The notes beneath the pieces are model-generated. The model saw only the letters and a list, made by a program, of their open reading frames with translations, was not told where the DNA came from and searched no databases. A program made the translations under genes and the position numbers. Positions 50,086 through 58,002 of a DNA stretch of 64,000 nucleotides are shown here, in pieces; the first letter of the stretch is position 1; the number at the start of each line of letters is the position of its first letter. This stretch comes from Paenibacillus sp. FSL H8-0048. GTDB taxonomy: Bacteria; Bacillota; Bacilli; Paenibacillales; Paenibacillaceae. The stretch is taken from NCBI RefSeq assembly GCF_038002825.1, contig NZ_JBBODF010000001.1, forward strand, positions 6,014,001 to 6,078,000, in the 5' to 3' direction.

Positions 50086-50898
50086 TTAACGGCCTCTCCG
50101 GCGGAGAATCCTCATCAGCAGGATGCCGTGGAGGATGACCAGCATACTGCAGACCATCGCCATAACATCGGCCGCCTGATCACTGGCAGTCAGCAGATCG
50201 AAGATCCCGTGCCATACAATGACTGGAATAATGCTCCAGCGGCTTCCGGCGCAGATCCAGGCCAACACAACTGAGCCGTAGACCAGGCTGATTGCCCAGC
50301 CCAGCACCCCAAAGCCCATTCCGAGATAGTTCTCGTTGAACCAGAACGCCGGCAGATGCCAGGCCATCCAGATCAGGGCTACGAGCAGGGCCGAAGTGAA
50401 CAGTGAATAGTGCCGGTGCAGCTTCGGCAGCAGGTAACCGCGCCAGCCGCTCTCTTCCCCGATGCCGAAGGTCAGCATCCACACCAGGGAAGTCATCCCG
50501 ATGCCGAACCGGGGAGGAAGATCGGAGGTTAGACCGAACTGCTGCATATCTGGTAAGCTGCCGGTAATTAAGGTGTGGGCCAGCACCGCAGCTGCTCCAT
50601 AAGCGAGCGGAAGACCGGCTGCGATCAGGGGCCATTTTAGAGAAAAAGACAGAGAAAATGCAGTTCTGCACCACACCAGAATGCCTTCCTCTCCAGACCG
50701 CTTCAGGCTGATTAATGTGCCGAGCAGCGGGCCGAAGGAGCCGAGATAGAACTGGCTGGGCAAGACCGGCAGGCCAGCTGCGAACTGTTTGTTAAGCAGC
50801 AGCGGCAGCCAGCAGAGCTAGGTGAACCCGAAGGTGACCAGCATGAAGAGGGTCAGCCTGCTTTTGGACGGAGAATCCGATTTGACGATAGACTGCAT
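50086..50898 (-). pseudogene. CPBP-family intramembrane metalloprotease, amber-interrupted
   Basis: The intact frame from ATG 50898 (AGGGGTCTG upstream) reads about 270 codons of a CPBP/Abi-type membrane protease, with GIGEESGWRGYLLPKLHR (EExxxR), WHLPAFW and HGIFDL in order. Codon 27 is TAG (50818-50820), inside the first membrane helix: VTFGFT-stop-LCWLPLLL. A Trp codon one base away (TGG) would restore a smooth hydrophobic segment. Downstream restarts would lose helix 1. No other lesion is seen, so this is a recent nonsense mutation, a suppressed codon or a sequencing error. Confidence 0.75.
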
Positions 50899-50995
50899 TG
50901 GATCAGACCCCTAAATCACCGGATGTGCTTCATTTATTGTTGTAGAGGGTAGCCTCCGGGGAGTCTGCGGCAAAGATCACAGATCCCGCCTGTAA

Positions 50996-52840
50996 TCAGC
51001 CGATCGACACATTGTAAGTCTTCAGCCACAGGTTGACCTGGGCCAGATAAGCGAATAATTGCGGGCCGGACATCAGCTGGCCGAACCATGGCAGATTGGT
51101 CGAAGACTCTGGTGACGCGGCGATTTCCCGGATTTTGGCCGGATCAATGAGCGGGAGGATAGGGGAGGAGGGATCGTCCAGAATGCTCAGCACCTGTGAG
51201 CGCACCTTGTTCAGATAGGCAGGGTTATGCGTTTTGGGGTACGGGCTTTTTTTGCGGTAGAGCACATCGTCCGGCAGTACGCCCTCCAGCGCCTTGCGCA
51301 GAATGCCTTTCTCCCGGTTGCCTGTCATCTTAATTTCCCATGGAATGTTAAAAACATATTGCACCAGCCGGTGGTCACAATACGGAACGCGTACCTCCAG
51401 TCCCACGCCCATGCTCATCCGGTCCTTGCGGTCCAGCAGGGTCGGCATGAAGCGGGTAATGTTGAGATAGGACATCACACGCATCTGTGCCTGTTTGCCG
51501 GTCTCACCGTCAAGCTTCGGTACCTCGGCCACCGCGTCGCTGTACCGGTCTCCTAAATATTCCAGCGGACGTATCCACTCCCGGATTTCCGGCGATAATA
51601 ATCCGGCACGCATGTTGGGTGCCACTGACCAGGGGAAGGTACCGGAGGATAACATCTCCTCACGGTGGAACCAGGGATAGCCGCCGAAGATTTCGTCTGC
51701 TGCTTCGCCTGAGATGGCTACGGTGGCTTTCTTTTTGATCTCCTGGCAGAACAAATAGAGTGAGGAATCCACGTCGGTCATCCCCGGCAAATCGCGGGAG
51801 TACAGGGCATTATCGAGTGCGGCTGCCAGCTCCGGTGTGTCAAAAGCGATATAGTGATGGTTCGTGTCCAGCTCGTCGACCATCCGCTGAATCCAGGGAC
51901 CGTCGGCTCCGGGCTGGAAGGTATGGCTTTTGAAATGCTTGTCGTTGTCTACATAATCGACTGAGAAGGTATCGACCCGGCCCTGGCCGGTCCGCTTGTA
52001 ATAATCTACGGCAAGCGCGGTCAGGGCGCTGGAGTCCAGTCCGCCGGAGAGCAGTGAGCAGACAGGGACATCAGAGACCAGCTGGCGCTCCAGCGTATCC
52101 TGAAGCAATTCGCGCACCCGTGCTGCCGTCTCATCCACGTTATCGGTATGCCGGACACTCTCCAGCTTCCAGTAGGCATAGCTGCGGATTCCGCTGCGGC
52201 TGTAAATCATGGCATGACCCGGGCGAAGCTCGAATATATCTTTGTATACCCCTTGTCCCGGAGTCCGTGCCGGACCGATTATGAAAATCTCGGCCAGACC
52301 CTCCGGTCCGACCTTCGGCTGGACGAGGGGATGCTGCAGCAGCGCCTTGGGCTCCGACCCGAAGACGAAAACGTCATCGACTTGGCTGTAGAACAGCGGC
52401 TTCACGCCCAGGCGGTCACGAGCCAGGAATACCTGATCGCGTAGGCTGTCCCAGACGGCAAAGGCGAAGATGCCATTGAGCTTCTCCGTGCAATCCGGCC
52501 CCCATTCGATGTAGGCATGCAGCAGAACCTCGGTATCGCATTCCGTGAGAAAATGATGCCCGCGCTGCTTCAGCTCTTTTTTCAGCTCAGGGGCATTATA
52601 TAGCTCGCCGTTATATACTATTGCGTACAGCTTATCTTCATGGCGGGCAATCATCGGTTGTGCACCATTCTCAGGATCGATGACGCTGAGTCGGCGGTGA
52701 CCGAAGGCAATAGGTCCTGAAATCCAGGTTCCGGCTGCATCCGGTCCGCGGTTGGCTAACGTTTCGGTCATTCTGACGAGCAGTTGCGAGTGCCCTGTAA
52801 GATCACCGCGCCACTGGACAAATCCGGTTATTCCGCACAT
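50996..52840 (-). CDS. asnB: Asparagine synthase (glutamine-hydrolysing)
   Basis: 614-residue class II asparagine synthetase, closest in layout to Bacillus AsnO/AsnB. After removal of Met1, Cys2 in MCGITGF is the glutaminase nucleophile; RGPDAAGTW, YNGELYN and LTECDTEVLLHAY complete that domain. The synthetase domain has the ATP pyrophosphatase loop LLSGGLDSSALTALA and SGEAADEIFGGYPWF. It forms Asn from Asp, Gln and ATP. GAGAGGATG precedes the ATG. It is a single gene. AsnO-type paralogues are sometimes tied to sporulation, but this cannot be read here. Confidence 0.94.
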   Translation of the reverse strand: MCGITGFVQWRGDLTGHSQLLVRMTETLANRGPDAAGTWISGPIAFGHRRLSVIDPENGAQPMIARHEDKLYAIVYNGELYNAPELKKELKQRGHHFLTECDTEVLLHAYIEWGPDCTEKLNGIFAFAVWDSLRDQVFLARDRLGVKPLFYSQVDDVFVFGSEPKALLQHPLVQPKVGPEGLAEIFIIGPARTPGQGVYKDIFELRPGHAMIYSRSGIRSYAYWKLESVRHTDNVDETAARVRELLQDTLERQLVSDVPVCSLLSGGLDSSALTALAVDYYKRTGQGRVDTFSVDYVDNDKHFKSHTFQPGADGPWIQRMVDELDTNHHYIAFDTPELAAALDNALYSRDLPGMTDVDSSLYLFCQEIKKKATVAISGEAADEIFGGYPWFHREEMLSSGTFPWSVAPNMRAGLLSPEIREWIRPLEYLGDRYSDAVAEVPKLDGETGKQAQMRVMSYLNITRFMPTLLDRKDRMSMGVGLEVRVPYCDHRLVQYVFNIPWEIKMTGNREKGILRKALEGVLPDDVLYRKKSPYPKTHNPAYLNKVRSQVLSILDDPSSPILPLIDPAKIREIAASPESSTNLPWFGQLMSGPQLFAYLAQVNLWLKTYNVSIG

Positions 52841-52988
52841 GTCTGATTCATCCTCTCTTTTGTGCGATTGTTGTCTGTCCTTTCTTTTTTGCCAAGTAAT
52901 ACAGATATATGCCGATTGAAGGGATAAAATGTATGTCCTTATCCGAACACTAGGGGAGAGGGAAATTTGCCAGGAGGGATGATGACAA

Positions 52989-53345
52989 GTGTATTACATT
53001 AAAGACGCCAAAATCCGCAGAATGACTGATTACGACGGTGCGCCTTGCGCAGAGGTTGGCGTATTGCCTGGAGCTGTGGGCGATTCCGCGCTGCTGGTGT
53101 ATATTGTTGAGGATCAGCGCGAGGAGGGCTATGAAATTGTCCGGATTCTGACGAATGATGCGGATACGGCCACCGACTGGTTCGACAATAATCTGCATGA
53201 TGCCTTCCAGGACGTTACGGTCAGCGGCTTCACCGGCAGCACCGTGATGACCCCGGAGGATGAACGCTCCAAGTTCCAGCGCGAGCTGCTGATCTTCGGC
53301 GATCTGAAGCGGCAGCTGGGCGAGCATTTCCGGCAGGTTCCCTGA
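52989..53345 (+). CDS. Uncharacterised small acidic protein
   Basis: 118-residue soluble protein starting with GTG after AGGAGGGATGATGACAA. It reads MYYIKDAKIRRMTDYDGAPC, then LLVYIVEDQREEGYEIVRIL, DTATDWFDNNLHDAFQDVTV and RELLIFGDLKRQLGEHF. It looks like one mixed alpha/beta domain without signal or membrane segments. I do not recognise the family. It is divergent from asnB and followed by tRNA-Arg. An imperfect hairpin at about 53391-53433 may end it. Confidence 0.65.
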   Translation: MYYIKDAKIRRMTDYDGAPCAEVGVLPGAVGDSALLVYIVEDQREEGYEIVRILTNDADTATDWFDNNLHDAFQDVTVSGFTGSTVMTPEDERSKFQRELLIFGDLKRQLGEHFRQVP

Positions 53346-53442
53346 GTCCGCATCTTCCGCAGTTCATGTCCAGGCTTGAATATAGAGCAGGAGGCTTTCC
53401 GTATCACGTCACGGGAAGCTTCTTAACTGGAAGAGTTTGGTC

Positions 53443-53470
53443 TTGCTAATTCTGGCGAATCAGGTATAAT
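53443..53470 (+). promoter_or_regulatory. Promoter of tRNA-Arg
   Basis: TTGCTA (53443-53448), 16-bp spacer, TATAAT (53465-53470), about 60 bp before the mature tRNA 5' end. Confidence 0.6.
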
Positions 53471-53532
53471 AAATAACGTTGCATTAATACATAACTATTT
53501 AAAAGCTTTGGTTGTCCCACGTTACTCTACGT

Positions 53533-53606
53533 GTCCCGGTAGCTCAGTTGGATAGAGCATGCGCCTTCTAAGCGCACGGTCGGGGGTTCGAATCCCTTCC
53601 GGGACG
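53533..53606 (+). tRNA. tRNA-Arg (anticodon UCU)
   Basis: A complete cloverleaf: acceptor GTCCCGG/CCGGGAC with discriminator G, D-arm AGCTCAGTTGGATAGAGC, anticodon stem TGCGC/GCGCA with loop CTTCTAA (anticodon TCT), T-arm GGGGGTTCGAATCCC. No CCA is encoded. A terminator follows directly. Confidence 0.97.
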
Positions 53607-53611
53607 TATAT

Positions 53612-53641
53612 GAAACAGCCCTCCATATGGAGGGCTGTTTC
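53612..53641. terminator. Terminator of tRNA-Arg
   Basis: GAAACAGCCCTCCAT and ATGGAGGGCTGTTTC are perfect 15-bp arms beginning 6 nt after the tRNA. Confidence 0.85.
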
Positions 53642-53735
53642 AGCGTCCGGAGGATGAGAACCCAACGCGTCAGCGAGGGGACGTTGGAGCATCAGCTTCG
53701 ATAGCACTACTTCGCAATCAGCCCAAATGGGCTGT

Positions 53736-53781
53736 ATCCCTTCCGGGACGTCATAACAGCAGCCTTCCTTCGGGAGGGCTG
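53736..53781 (+). pseudogene. Duplicated tRNA-Arg 3' end plus terminator
   Basis: ATCCCTTCCGGGACG (53736-53750) repeats the last 15 bases of the tRNA at 53592-53606. As in the original it is followed by a hairpin built on AGCAGCC/GGGCTGC and then a GGAGGATG string. The 129 bp between the two copies do not fold as a tRNA body. Confidence 0.65.
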
Positions 53782-53799
53782 CTTTGTTGTTTGGAGGAT

Positions 53800-54120
53800 G
53801 CGAAATACATAACATTATTAAAGCTCAAAAACCATTCATCCCCAAGTAGCGTTCTTAGTACGCACAATTTAGCATGGACTACCTGTCGCTGAATTTACTG
53901 AATGCAGCCCAAATAAGCGAATGTAATGTATAAGTTCCTCTGAGTTCACCAGATTTGAGCAAAATGAGCGTATGAGGTGCAGAAGTGCACCTCATTACAC
54001 AGGATGCACGCAGAAGTGTGCGGATGGAGAAGGGGGAGCCGTGCAAGCTGCACGGACCCGCATAGGTTGCTGCTCATTCATCCGCTAGAGCGATTGGTTC
54101 TTAAGAGGATGAAGGATCGG
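53800..54120. other. Noncoding stretch with small hairpins before argS 3' end
   Basis: GAGGTGC-AGAA-GTGCACCTC-like (about 53974-53993) and CCGTGCA-AGC-TGCACGG (about 54041-54057) are perfect or near-perfect hairpins. Otherwise there is no gene and no clear terminator for argS. Confidence 0.45.
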
Positions 54121-54125
54121 TGTGT

Positions 54126-56150
54126 CTACATCCGCTCTGGCTTAGGCAGACCGAGCACATCCAATGCTTCGCCCAGCGTATCGGTGAAGCTGCGGGTCAG
54201 CCACAGGCGGAAGGTGATGCTGGCTTCCCCGCCTTTGAGAATCGGACAAGCTGAGTAGAAGTTACTGAACAACGAGGCCAGGGAATAGGCATAGTTACAA
54301 ATCGTATTCGGCGTAAGCTCCCGGCTTGCTGTATAGAGTGTGTCCTGCCACAAGCTGAGCTGTCTCAGCAGGGCAAGCTCAGCTGCTTCGAGCTGCGCCG
54401 GGAACAGAGGCGCCCCGCCCACGCCTGACTCTCCAGCGCCAGACCCGCCAGCGCCAGACTCTCCAGCGCCAGCCCCGCCCACGCCAGCCCCGCCAGCGCC
54501 AGCCCCGCCAGCGCCAGCCCCGCCAGCGCCAGACCCGCCAGCGCCAGACCCGCCAGCGCGAGACTCGCCCACGCCACCCGTCGCAGCCTTACTAAGTACG
54601 CGCTGCGCCCGGGCGTAGGCGTACATCAGGTAAACGCCGGTGTTGCCGGAGATTTCCATCGCTTGTTTGAAGTCGAACACAATCTCGGTGCCCAGATTGA
54701 AGCGCAGCAGGTAGTAACGGATGGCAGCGGTGGCGATGAGCCTGCTGGATAGGCCGTTTTTATCCGAACGGGTGGATTCAATCATGTCTTCCATGAGCCG
54801 GACCAGTTCGGTTACCTTAATGCCGATTCCCTGGCGCCCGGACATGGCGTAGGAGCTTTTGCCGCTGGAGGTATCAATGCCCAGACTGGCTGCAGAAGCG
54901 GGACTCAGCGAGACCACCCCATAGCTGACATGATGCAGCGCGTCTGCCTGCGCACCGAATCCCAGTGCCTTGAGCGCCTGCTTGACCATCAGCTGCGGGT
55001 ATTCCTGCCGGTAATCGATGACGTTCACGACCTGGTCCGCCCGTCCAAAAGGCAGAGCCTGTCCGCTCAAGCCGGTCGTCCACAGCCCGCTCTGAAATTC
55101 GCTGTAGCTGAAATCCTTCTCCAGCAGTCCGAACTTCCACAGATGATAGGCGATGTCCTTGGCGGTATAGGTCAGAATTCCGTTCGAGCGCACCAGCACC
55201 TTATCCTTCTGATGCTCCTCCTGCATGTCCGGTGCAGCGTCTTCAGCGGGTTGCTTCAGAATCCAGCAGCCTGCCAGCTTGCCTTCGGTCTCCTGCACGA
55301 AGATCTTCGTCTGCGACAGCAGCTCGAACGCGGAGGCCCAAAAGCCCTCCTTCAGAATGCTGCTCTCCCACACCAGCAGATCGTAGTCAATGCCGAACCC
55401 CCGCATCTCCTCCACATGCTCTTTCACAATCTGCCCGGCGACGAGGTTGCCAATCCAGGCAGTATTACCATGGCCTTCCTCCAGCGCATGAAGAATCCCG
55501 GTCCGTTTCTGCACCATCTCCGGCTGCTGTGCGTACGTTTTGTTAATCTCGGCATAGATGTCCCAGCAGTAGTCTCCGAATCTTACATGCTCTCCCGCCA
55601 GCGGAACATTCAGCAGACCGGCAACGGTATCTGCCAGCTGATTGCCGAGATCATCCACATAGTTGTGTACCTCAACAGAATGGCCGGTCGCCCGCAGTAC
55701 TCTCACCAGCGCATCCCCGATACAGGAGTTTCTTAAATGGCCGATATGCATACTTTTATTCGGGTTAACGGACGTATGCTCGACGATCACCTTCGACCCC
55801 CCAGCATGCTGAGGAAGCGTGAAATTCCCCTTCGCCCGTGCCCAGGCCTGCCAATCCAGATACATATTAATGAACCCCGGACCGGCTACCTCGGTTCTCA
55901 GCACCAGTCCGTGCACAGAGCCCGAAGCTTCGAGCTCAGCGGCGATTAGCCCGGCGATAGCCAGTGGAGCTTTGCGCAAGGGGCGGGCGAGCTGCATAGC
56001 GATATTGCTGGAATAATCCCCGTGGTCGGCACTCGCCGGCTGCTCCAGGGCAATATGGACTTCAGCGATGTCGGGCACGCCCAGGGTTAACGCGATGGTG
56101 TGAACAGACTGCTTCAGGCTTTCTTGAATAAGCTCACTTAACATTGGCAT
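54126..56150 (-). CDS. argS: Arginyl-tRNA synthetase with Gly/Ala/Ser-rich insertion
   Basis: Class I synthetase that charges tRNA-Arg. The N-terminal ADDS domain (LSELIQESLKQSV to GFINMYL) leads to the ATP site VEHTSVNPNKSMHIGHLRN (HIGH-like), YVDDLGNQ and GRADQVVNVIDYRQEYPQL. The anticodon-binding domain closes the protein. Near residues 522-580 lies a repeat-coded loop of GAGGA-type units that other ArgS proteins lack, making it 674 aa instead of about 560-600. The ATG at 56150 has AGGAGG 9 nt upstream, just after a T-box leader. Reading in frame to 56195 would enter the terminator and is rejected. Confidence 0.93.
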   Translation of the reverse strand: MPMLSELIQESLKQSVHTIALTLGVPDIAEVHIALEQPASADHGDYSSNIAMQLARPLRKAPLAIAGLIAAELEASGSVHGLVLRTEVAGPGFINMYLDWQAWARAKGNFTLPQHAGGSKVIVEHTSVNPNKSMHIGHLRNSCIGDALVRVLRATGHSVEVHNYVDDLGNQLADTVAGLLNVPLAGEHVRFGDYCWDIYAEINKTYAQQPEMVQKRTGILHALEEGHGNTAWIGNLVAGQIVKEHVEEMRGFGIDYDLLVWESSILKEGFWASAFELLSQTKIFVQETEGKLAGCWILKQPAEDAAPDMQEEHQKDKVLVRSNGILTYTAKDIAYHLWKFGLLEKDFSYSEFQSGLWTTGLSGQALPFGRADQVVNVIDYRQEYPQLMVKQALKALGFGAQADALHHVSYGVVSLSPASAASLGIDTSSGKSSYAMSGRQGIGIKVTELVRLMEDMIESTRSDKNGLSSRLIATAAIRYYLLRFNLGTEIVFDFKQAMEISGNTGVYLMYAYARAQRVLSKAATGGVGESRAGGSGAGGSGAGGAGAGGAGAGGAGVGGAGAGESGAGGSGAGESGVGGAPLFPAQLEAAELALLRQLSLWQDTLYTASRELTPNTICNYAYSLASLFSNFYSACPILKGGEASITFRLWLTRSFTDTLGEALDVLGLPKPERM
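54425..54585. repeat. 15-bp tandem repeat inside argS
   Basis: Units like AGCGCCAGCCCCGCC recur about ten times in frame and encode GAGGA/GAGGS pentapeptides on the minus strand. GC content is far above the surrounding gene. Confidence 0.9.
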
Positions 56151-56428
56151 CAATAACAACCTCCTGAATAAAATAACGACAAAAAAAGCCTTCATCTCCT
56201 AAGAGACGAGGCTTGTGCGCTCGCGGTACCACTCTCGTTGCTGAAGCCTTACGGTTCAGCCACCTTACAGGTTAACGGTCCTCGGCCGGGGCTTCCTACT
56301 CTAAGGTTCAGAAGTCCATCTCACGGGTGCGCTTCATGGTTCTAATCTGTACCGGCTTCCACTAACCCGGCTCGCTGGGGACTAGATATAAGACCATTAC
56401 TCTCCCGGTCATCGATTGAATATGGATT
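56151..56428 (-). promoter_or_regulatory. T-box leader controlling argS
   Basis: On the minus strand, Stem I (GACCGGG-AGAGTA-ATGGT ... ACCAT-GAAGCGCA-CCCGT) exposes CGC followed by A, an Arg codon in the specifier position. Downstream, GAGAGTGGTACCGCGAGCGC is the conserved T-box sequence that pairs with the uncharged tRNA 3' end. A terminator (AAGCCT...AGGCTT then Ts, 56181-56214) completes the switch. Uncharged tRNA-Arg should cause read-through. Confidence 0.88.
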
Positions 56429-56434
56429 TGTATC

Positions 56435-56462
56435 AGTATAGCGAATTTCTGGGAGAAAGCAA
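56435..56462 (-). promoter_or_regulatory. Promoter of the T-box-argS transcript
   Basis: TTGCTT (56457-56462), a 16-bp spacer and TATACT (56435-56440) on the minus strand. Confidence 0.7.
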
Positions 56463-56501
56463 GAGCAGATTACTGTGCAGCAGGCGTCCTCCGGTTAATA
56501 A

Positions 56502-56621
56502 TTACTCGTCATTGGGCGCTCCTGTCAGATTCTTAATGTCTGTTGAACCATAAATCAGCAGCATAATTACAATGACCAGCAGGAGCCCGCCGGCAAATCC
56601 TTCTCCGTCAAAACTGTCCAT
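56502..56621 (-). CDS. Small membrane protein, 39 aa
   Basis: A short frame with one hydrophobic helix: MDSFDGEGFAGG, then LLLVIVIMLLIYG, then a polar tail ending APNDE. GGGAGGGATGGGG sits just upstream of the ATG, an excellent ribosome site, and the composition (one central helix, acidic ends) suits a real small membrane protein. It lies between the argS promoter and the next minus-strand gene, which ends 34 bp upstream. I do not recognise the family; small membrane proteins of this size are common among sporulation genes in Bacillales, but no such link is shown here. Confidence 0.55.
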   Translation of the reverse strand: MDSFDGEGFAGGLLLVIVIMLLIYGSTDIKNLTGAPNDE

Positions 56622-56655
56622 AACCCCATCCCTCCCATTTTACTTTCGTAAGTGT

Positions 56656-56961
56656 TCAGATGTTCCCGGCTTTCTTTTTCAAAGCGGTCATGATCTCGTT
56701 CAGCGTCAGGCTGCTGTTGTCATCGAGGAAGCTGACCAGCTTATCGACATTGTCACTACTCAGATCGCTTAGGGTTTTATATTTGCCTACCAGACTGACG
56801 AACATCGATGCGTCCGTGTACATCTGGATAGAGTCTACTTTCAGCTTGCCGGTCAACAGAAGTGCGGCTACGGCGAATTCAAGCCCTTTAGGGGTCTGGG
56901 TTTTGGAGCTGGATGATGTTTTTTTGGCGGCGGGCTTCTTTCCTTTTCCTGGAGGGGGCAT
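56656..56961 (-). CDS. Uncharacterised small basic protein
   Basis: 101-residue protein. The first 25 residues are Lys/Pro/Ser-rich and probably disordered (MPPPGKGKKPAAKKTSSSSK). The remainder is helical (GLEFAVAALLLTGKLKVDSI, LVGKYKTLSDLSSDNVDKLV, LTLNEIMTALKKKAG). AGAAGGGACTCCC precedes the ATG. The basic tail could bind nucleic acid or a surface, but that is a guess. It is on the same strand as the 39-aa gene below it and divergent from the next gene. Confidence 0.65.
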   Translation of the reverse strand: MPPPGKGKKPAAKKTSSSSKTQTPKGLEFAVAALLLTGKLKVDSIQMYTDASMFVSLVGKYKTLSDLSSDNVDKLVSFLDDNSSLTLNEIMTALKKKAGNI

Positions 56962-57153
56962 GGGAGTCCCTTCTTCCGTTCGGCATTCGTATGCAGAAAG
57001 CTCAGCCTATGGGCAGTCTTTCCTTATTCAAGGATATGCGTGCCTGCGGTCATTGGTGATTGGGCTCAGGCCTGTGTCCACACCGTTACAGGAACGTCCG
57101 AATATGAATATATCGTGCATTGACACTAGAACTTCAAGGGAGGGCGAGACAGG

Positions 57154-57513
57154 ATGGCGATTTTGTCAACAGGACCGATAGAGAACAATGCCGTTTCGGG
57201 AGTCAGACCTACGCAGACGGTGACGGTAAGAATTGTCAAGCGGAGTGCCCCAGGCAGCACCTCTATTAGTATTCAGGGATACGTGCTGGGCGCTACCAGA
57301 ACGCTGTATGTCAGTGAGGTGATTGATGTTGCTCCGAATCAGGTGGTAACCCGGGATTATTTTGCCGATCTCAATGCCTTTGAATTTGTGTTCATCACTG
57401 GAGAAGTAGATGAAGATGAGATTGGAATATCCGTGTGGGGCAAGACATCGACCGGCCAGCTGGTGAATGCACACCGTGTAGTGACGCATGAGAAATTAAG
57501 CTCAGACGTATAG
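57154..57513 (+). CDS. Uncharacterised beta-rich protein
   Basis: 119-residue protein of alternating hydrophobic strands: TVTVRIVKRSAPGSTSISIQ, YVLGATRTLYVSEVIDVAPN, VVTRDYFADLNAFEFVF and EIGISVWGKTSTGQLVNAHR. It has no Cys, signal peptide or membrane helix. GGGAGGGCGAGACAGG precedes the ATG. The pattern suits a small beta-sandwich, perhaps a spore-surface or self-assembling protein as often seen in Paenibacillus, but this is inference. It ends before a strong terminator. Confidence 0.65.
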   Translation: MAILSTGPIENNAVSGVRPTQTVTVRIVKRSAPGSTSISIQGYVLGATRTLYVSEVIDVAPNQVVTRDYFADLNAFEFVFITGEVDEDEIGISVWGKTSTGQLVNAHRVVTHEKLSSDV

Positions 57514-57553
57514 AGGGTTAGGATATTATTCTGGACTTGCCAGCTGTAAAATG

Positions 57554-57597
57554 AAACAGGGACCTTGCAGAGCTGCTCGCTCAGAAGGTCCCTGTTT
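57554..57597. terminator. Terminator after the beta-rich protein gene
   Basis: AAACAGGGACCTT and AAGGTCCCTGTTT form a 13-bp perfect stem; T/A-rich sequence lies on both sides. Confidence 0.85.
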
Positions 57598-57606
57598 ATA
57601 TTTGGG

Positions 57607-57756
57607 TTATACCGGAACGCAAGCCTCGGCAGGCATCCAGTGGGCATCCTGGCCCTCCCACTTCACATTGCAGCCAATCGAGTTGGCCGGCACGCAGTAT
57701 ACCGGACTTGCCGGATGCGTCCAAACCGGGTTCCGCTTCAGGTTCTTGTCCCGTCT
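57607..57756 (-). pseudogene. Open 49-codon remnant with three cysteines
   Basis: Between a TGA (57757-57759) and a TAA (57607-57609) the minus strand reads a 49-codon frame, including NPVWTHPASPVYCVPANSIG then CNVKWEGQDAHWMPAEACVP. The composition is protein-like (three Cys, three Trp) but there is no ATG, GTG or TTG in the frame and no ribosome site. It is most likely the 3' end of a lost gene. Confidence 0.35.
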
Positions 57757-57839
57757 TCAAAGCACGCATTTTGCTGGTATTGTATTCTGTGCAATAGAAA
57801 CTGTACTTTTGGGCGCAAAAAACCATTCTACTGCATTTC

Positions 57840-58000
57840 ATACATTTGATTTTTGAATTTCTGCTCGGAAACAGCAGATACGTAAAACTCTAGTGTACAA
57901 AGTGCAACAGATCCGATTTCTCAGCCAATATGGCCTTATTCTAGTGTACAAAATACAGCAGAAAATCTCCCAGGCCGGGTCTGGCAACAACTCGCAGATG
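57840..58000. repeat. Direct repeats before the SNF2 gene 3' end
   Basis: CTCTAGTGTACAAAGTGCAA (57889 on) and TTCTAGTGTACAAAATACAG (57939 on) are related copies, each followed by CAG and a short A/T-rich run. No gene. Confidence 0.5.
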
Positions 58001-58002
58001 CC

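Noticed and set aside
53607..53750. A second complete tRNA downstream of tRNA-Arg
   Set aside because: Only the 3' 15 bases are repeated; no acceptor 5' strand, D-arm or anticodon arm can be folded.
53522..53815. 97-codon minus-strand frame containing PEGIRTPDRALRRRMLYPTE
   Set aside because: This is the well-known artefactual translation of a tRNA read backwards; the real feature is tRNA-Arg.
56151..56195. N-terminal extension of ArgS
   Set aside because: It translates the T-box terminator region; the ATG at 56150 has AGGAGG.
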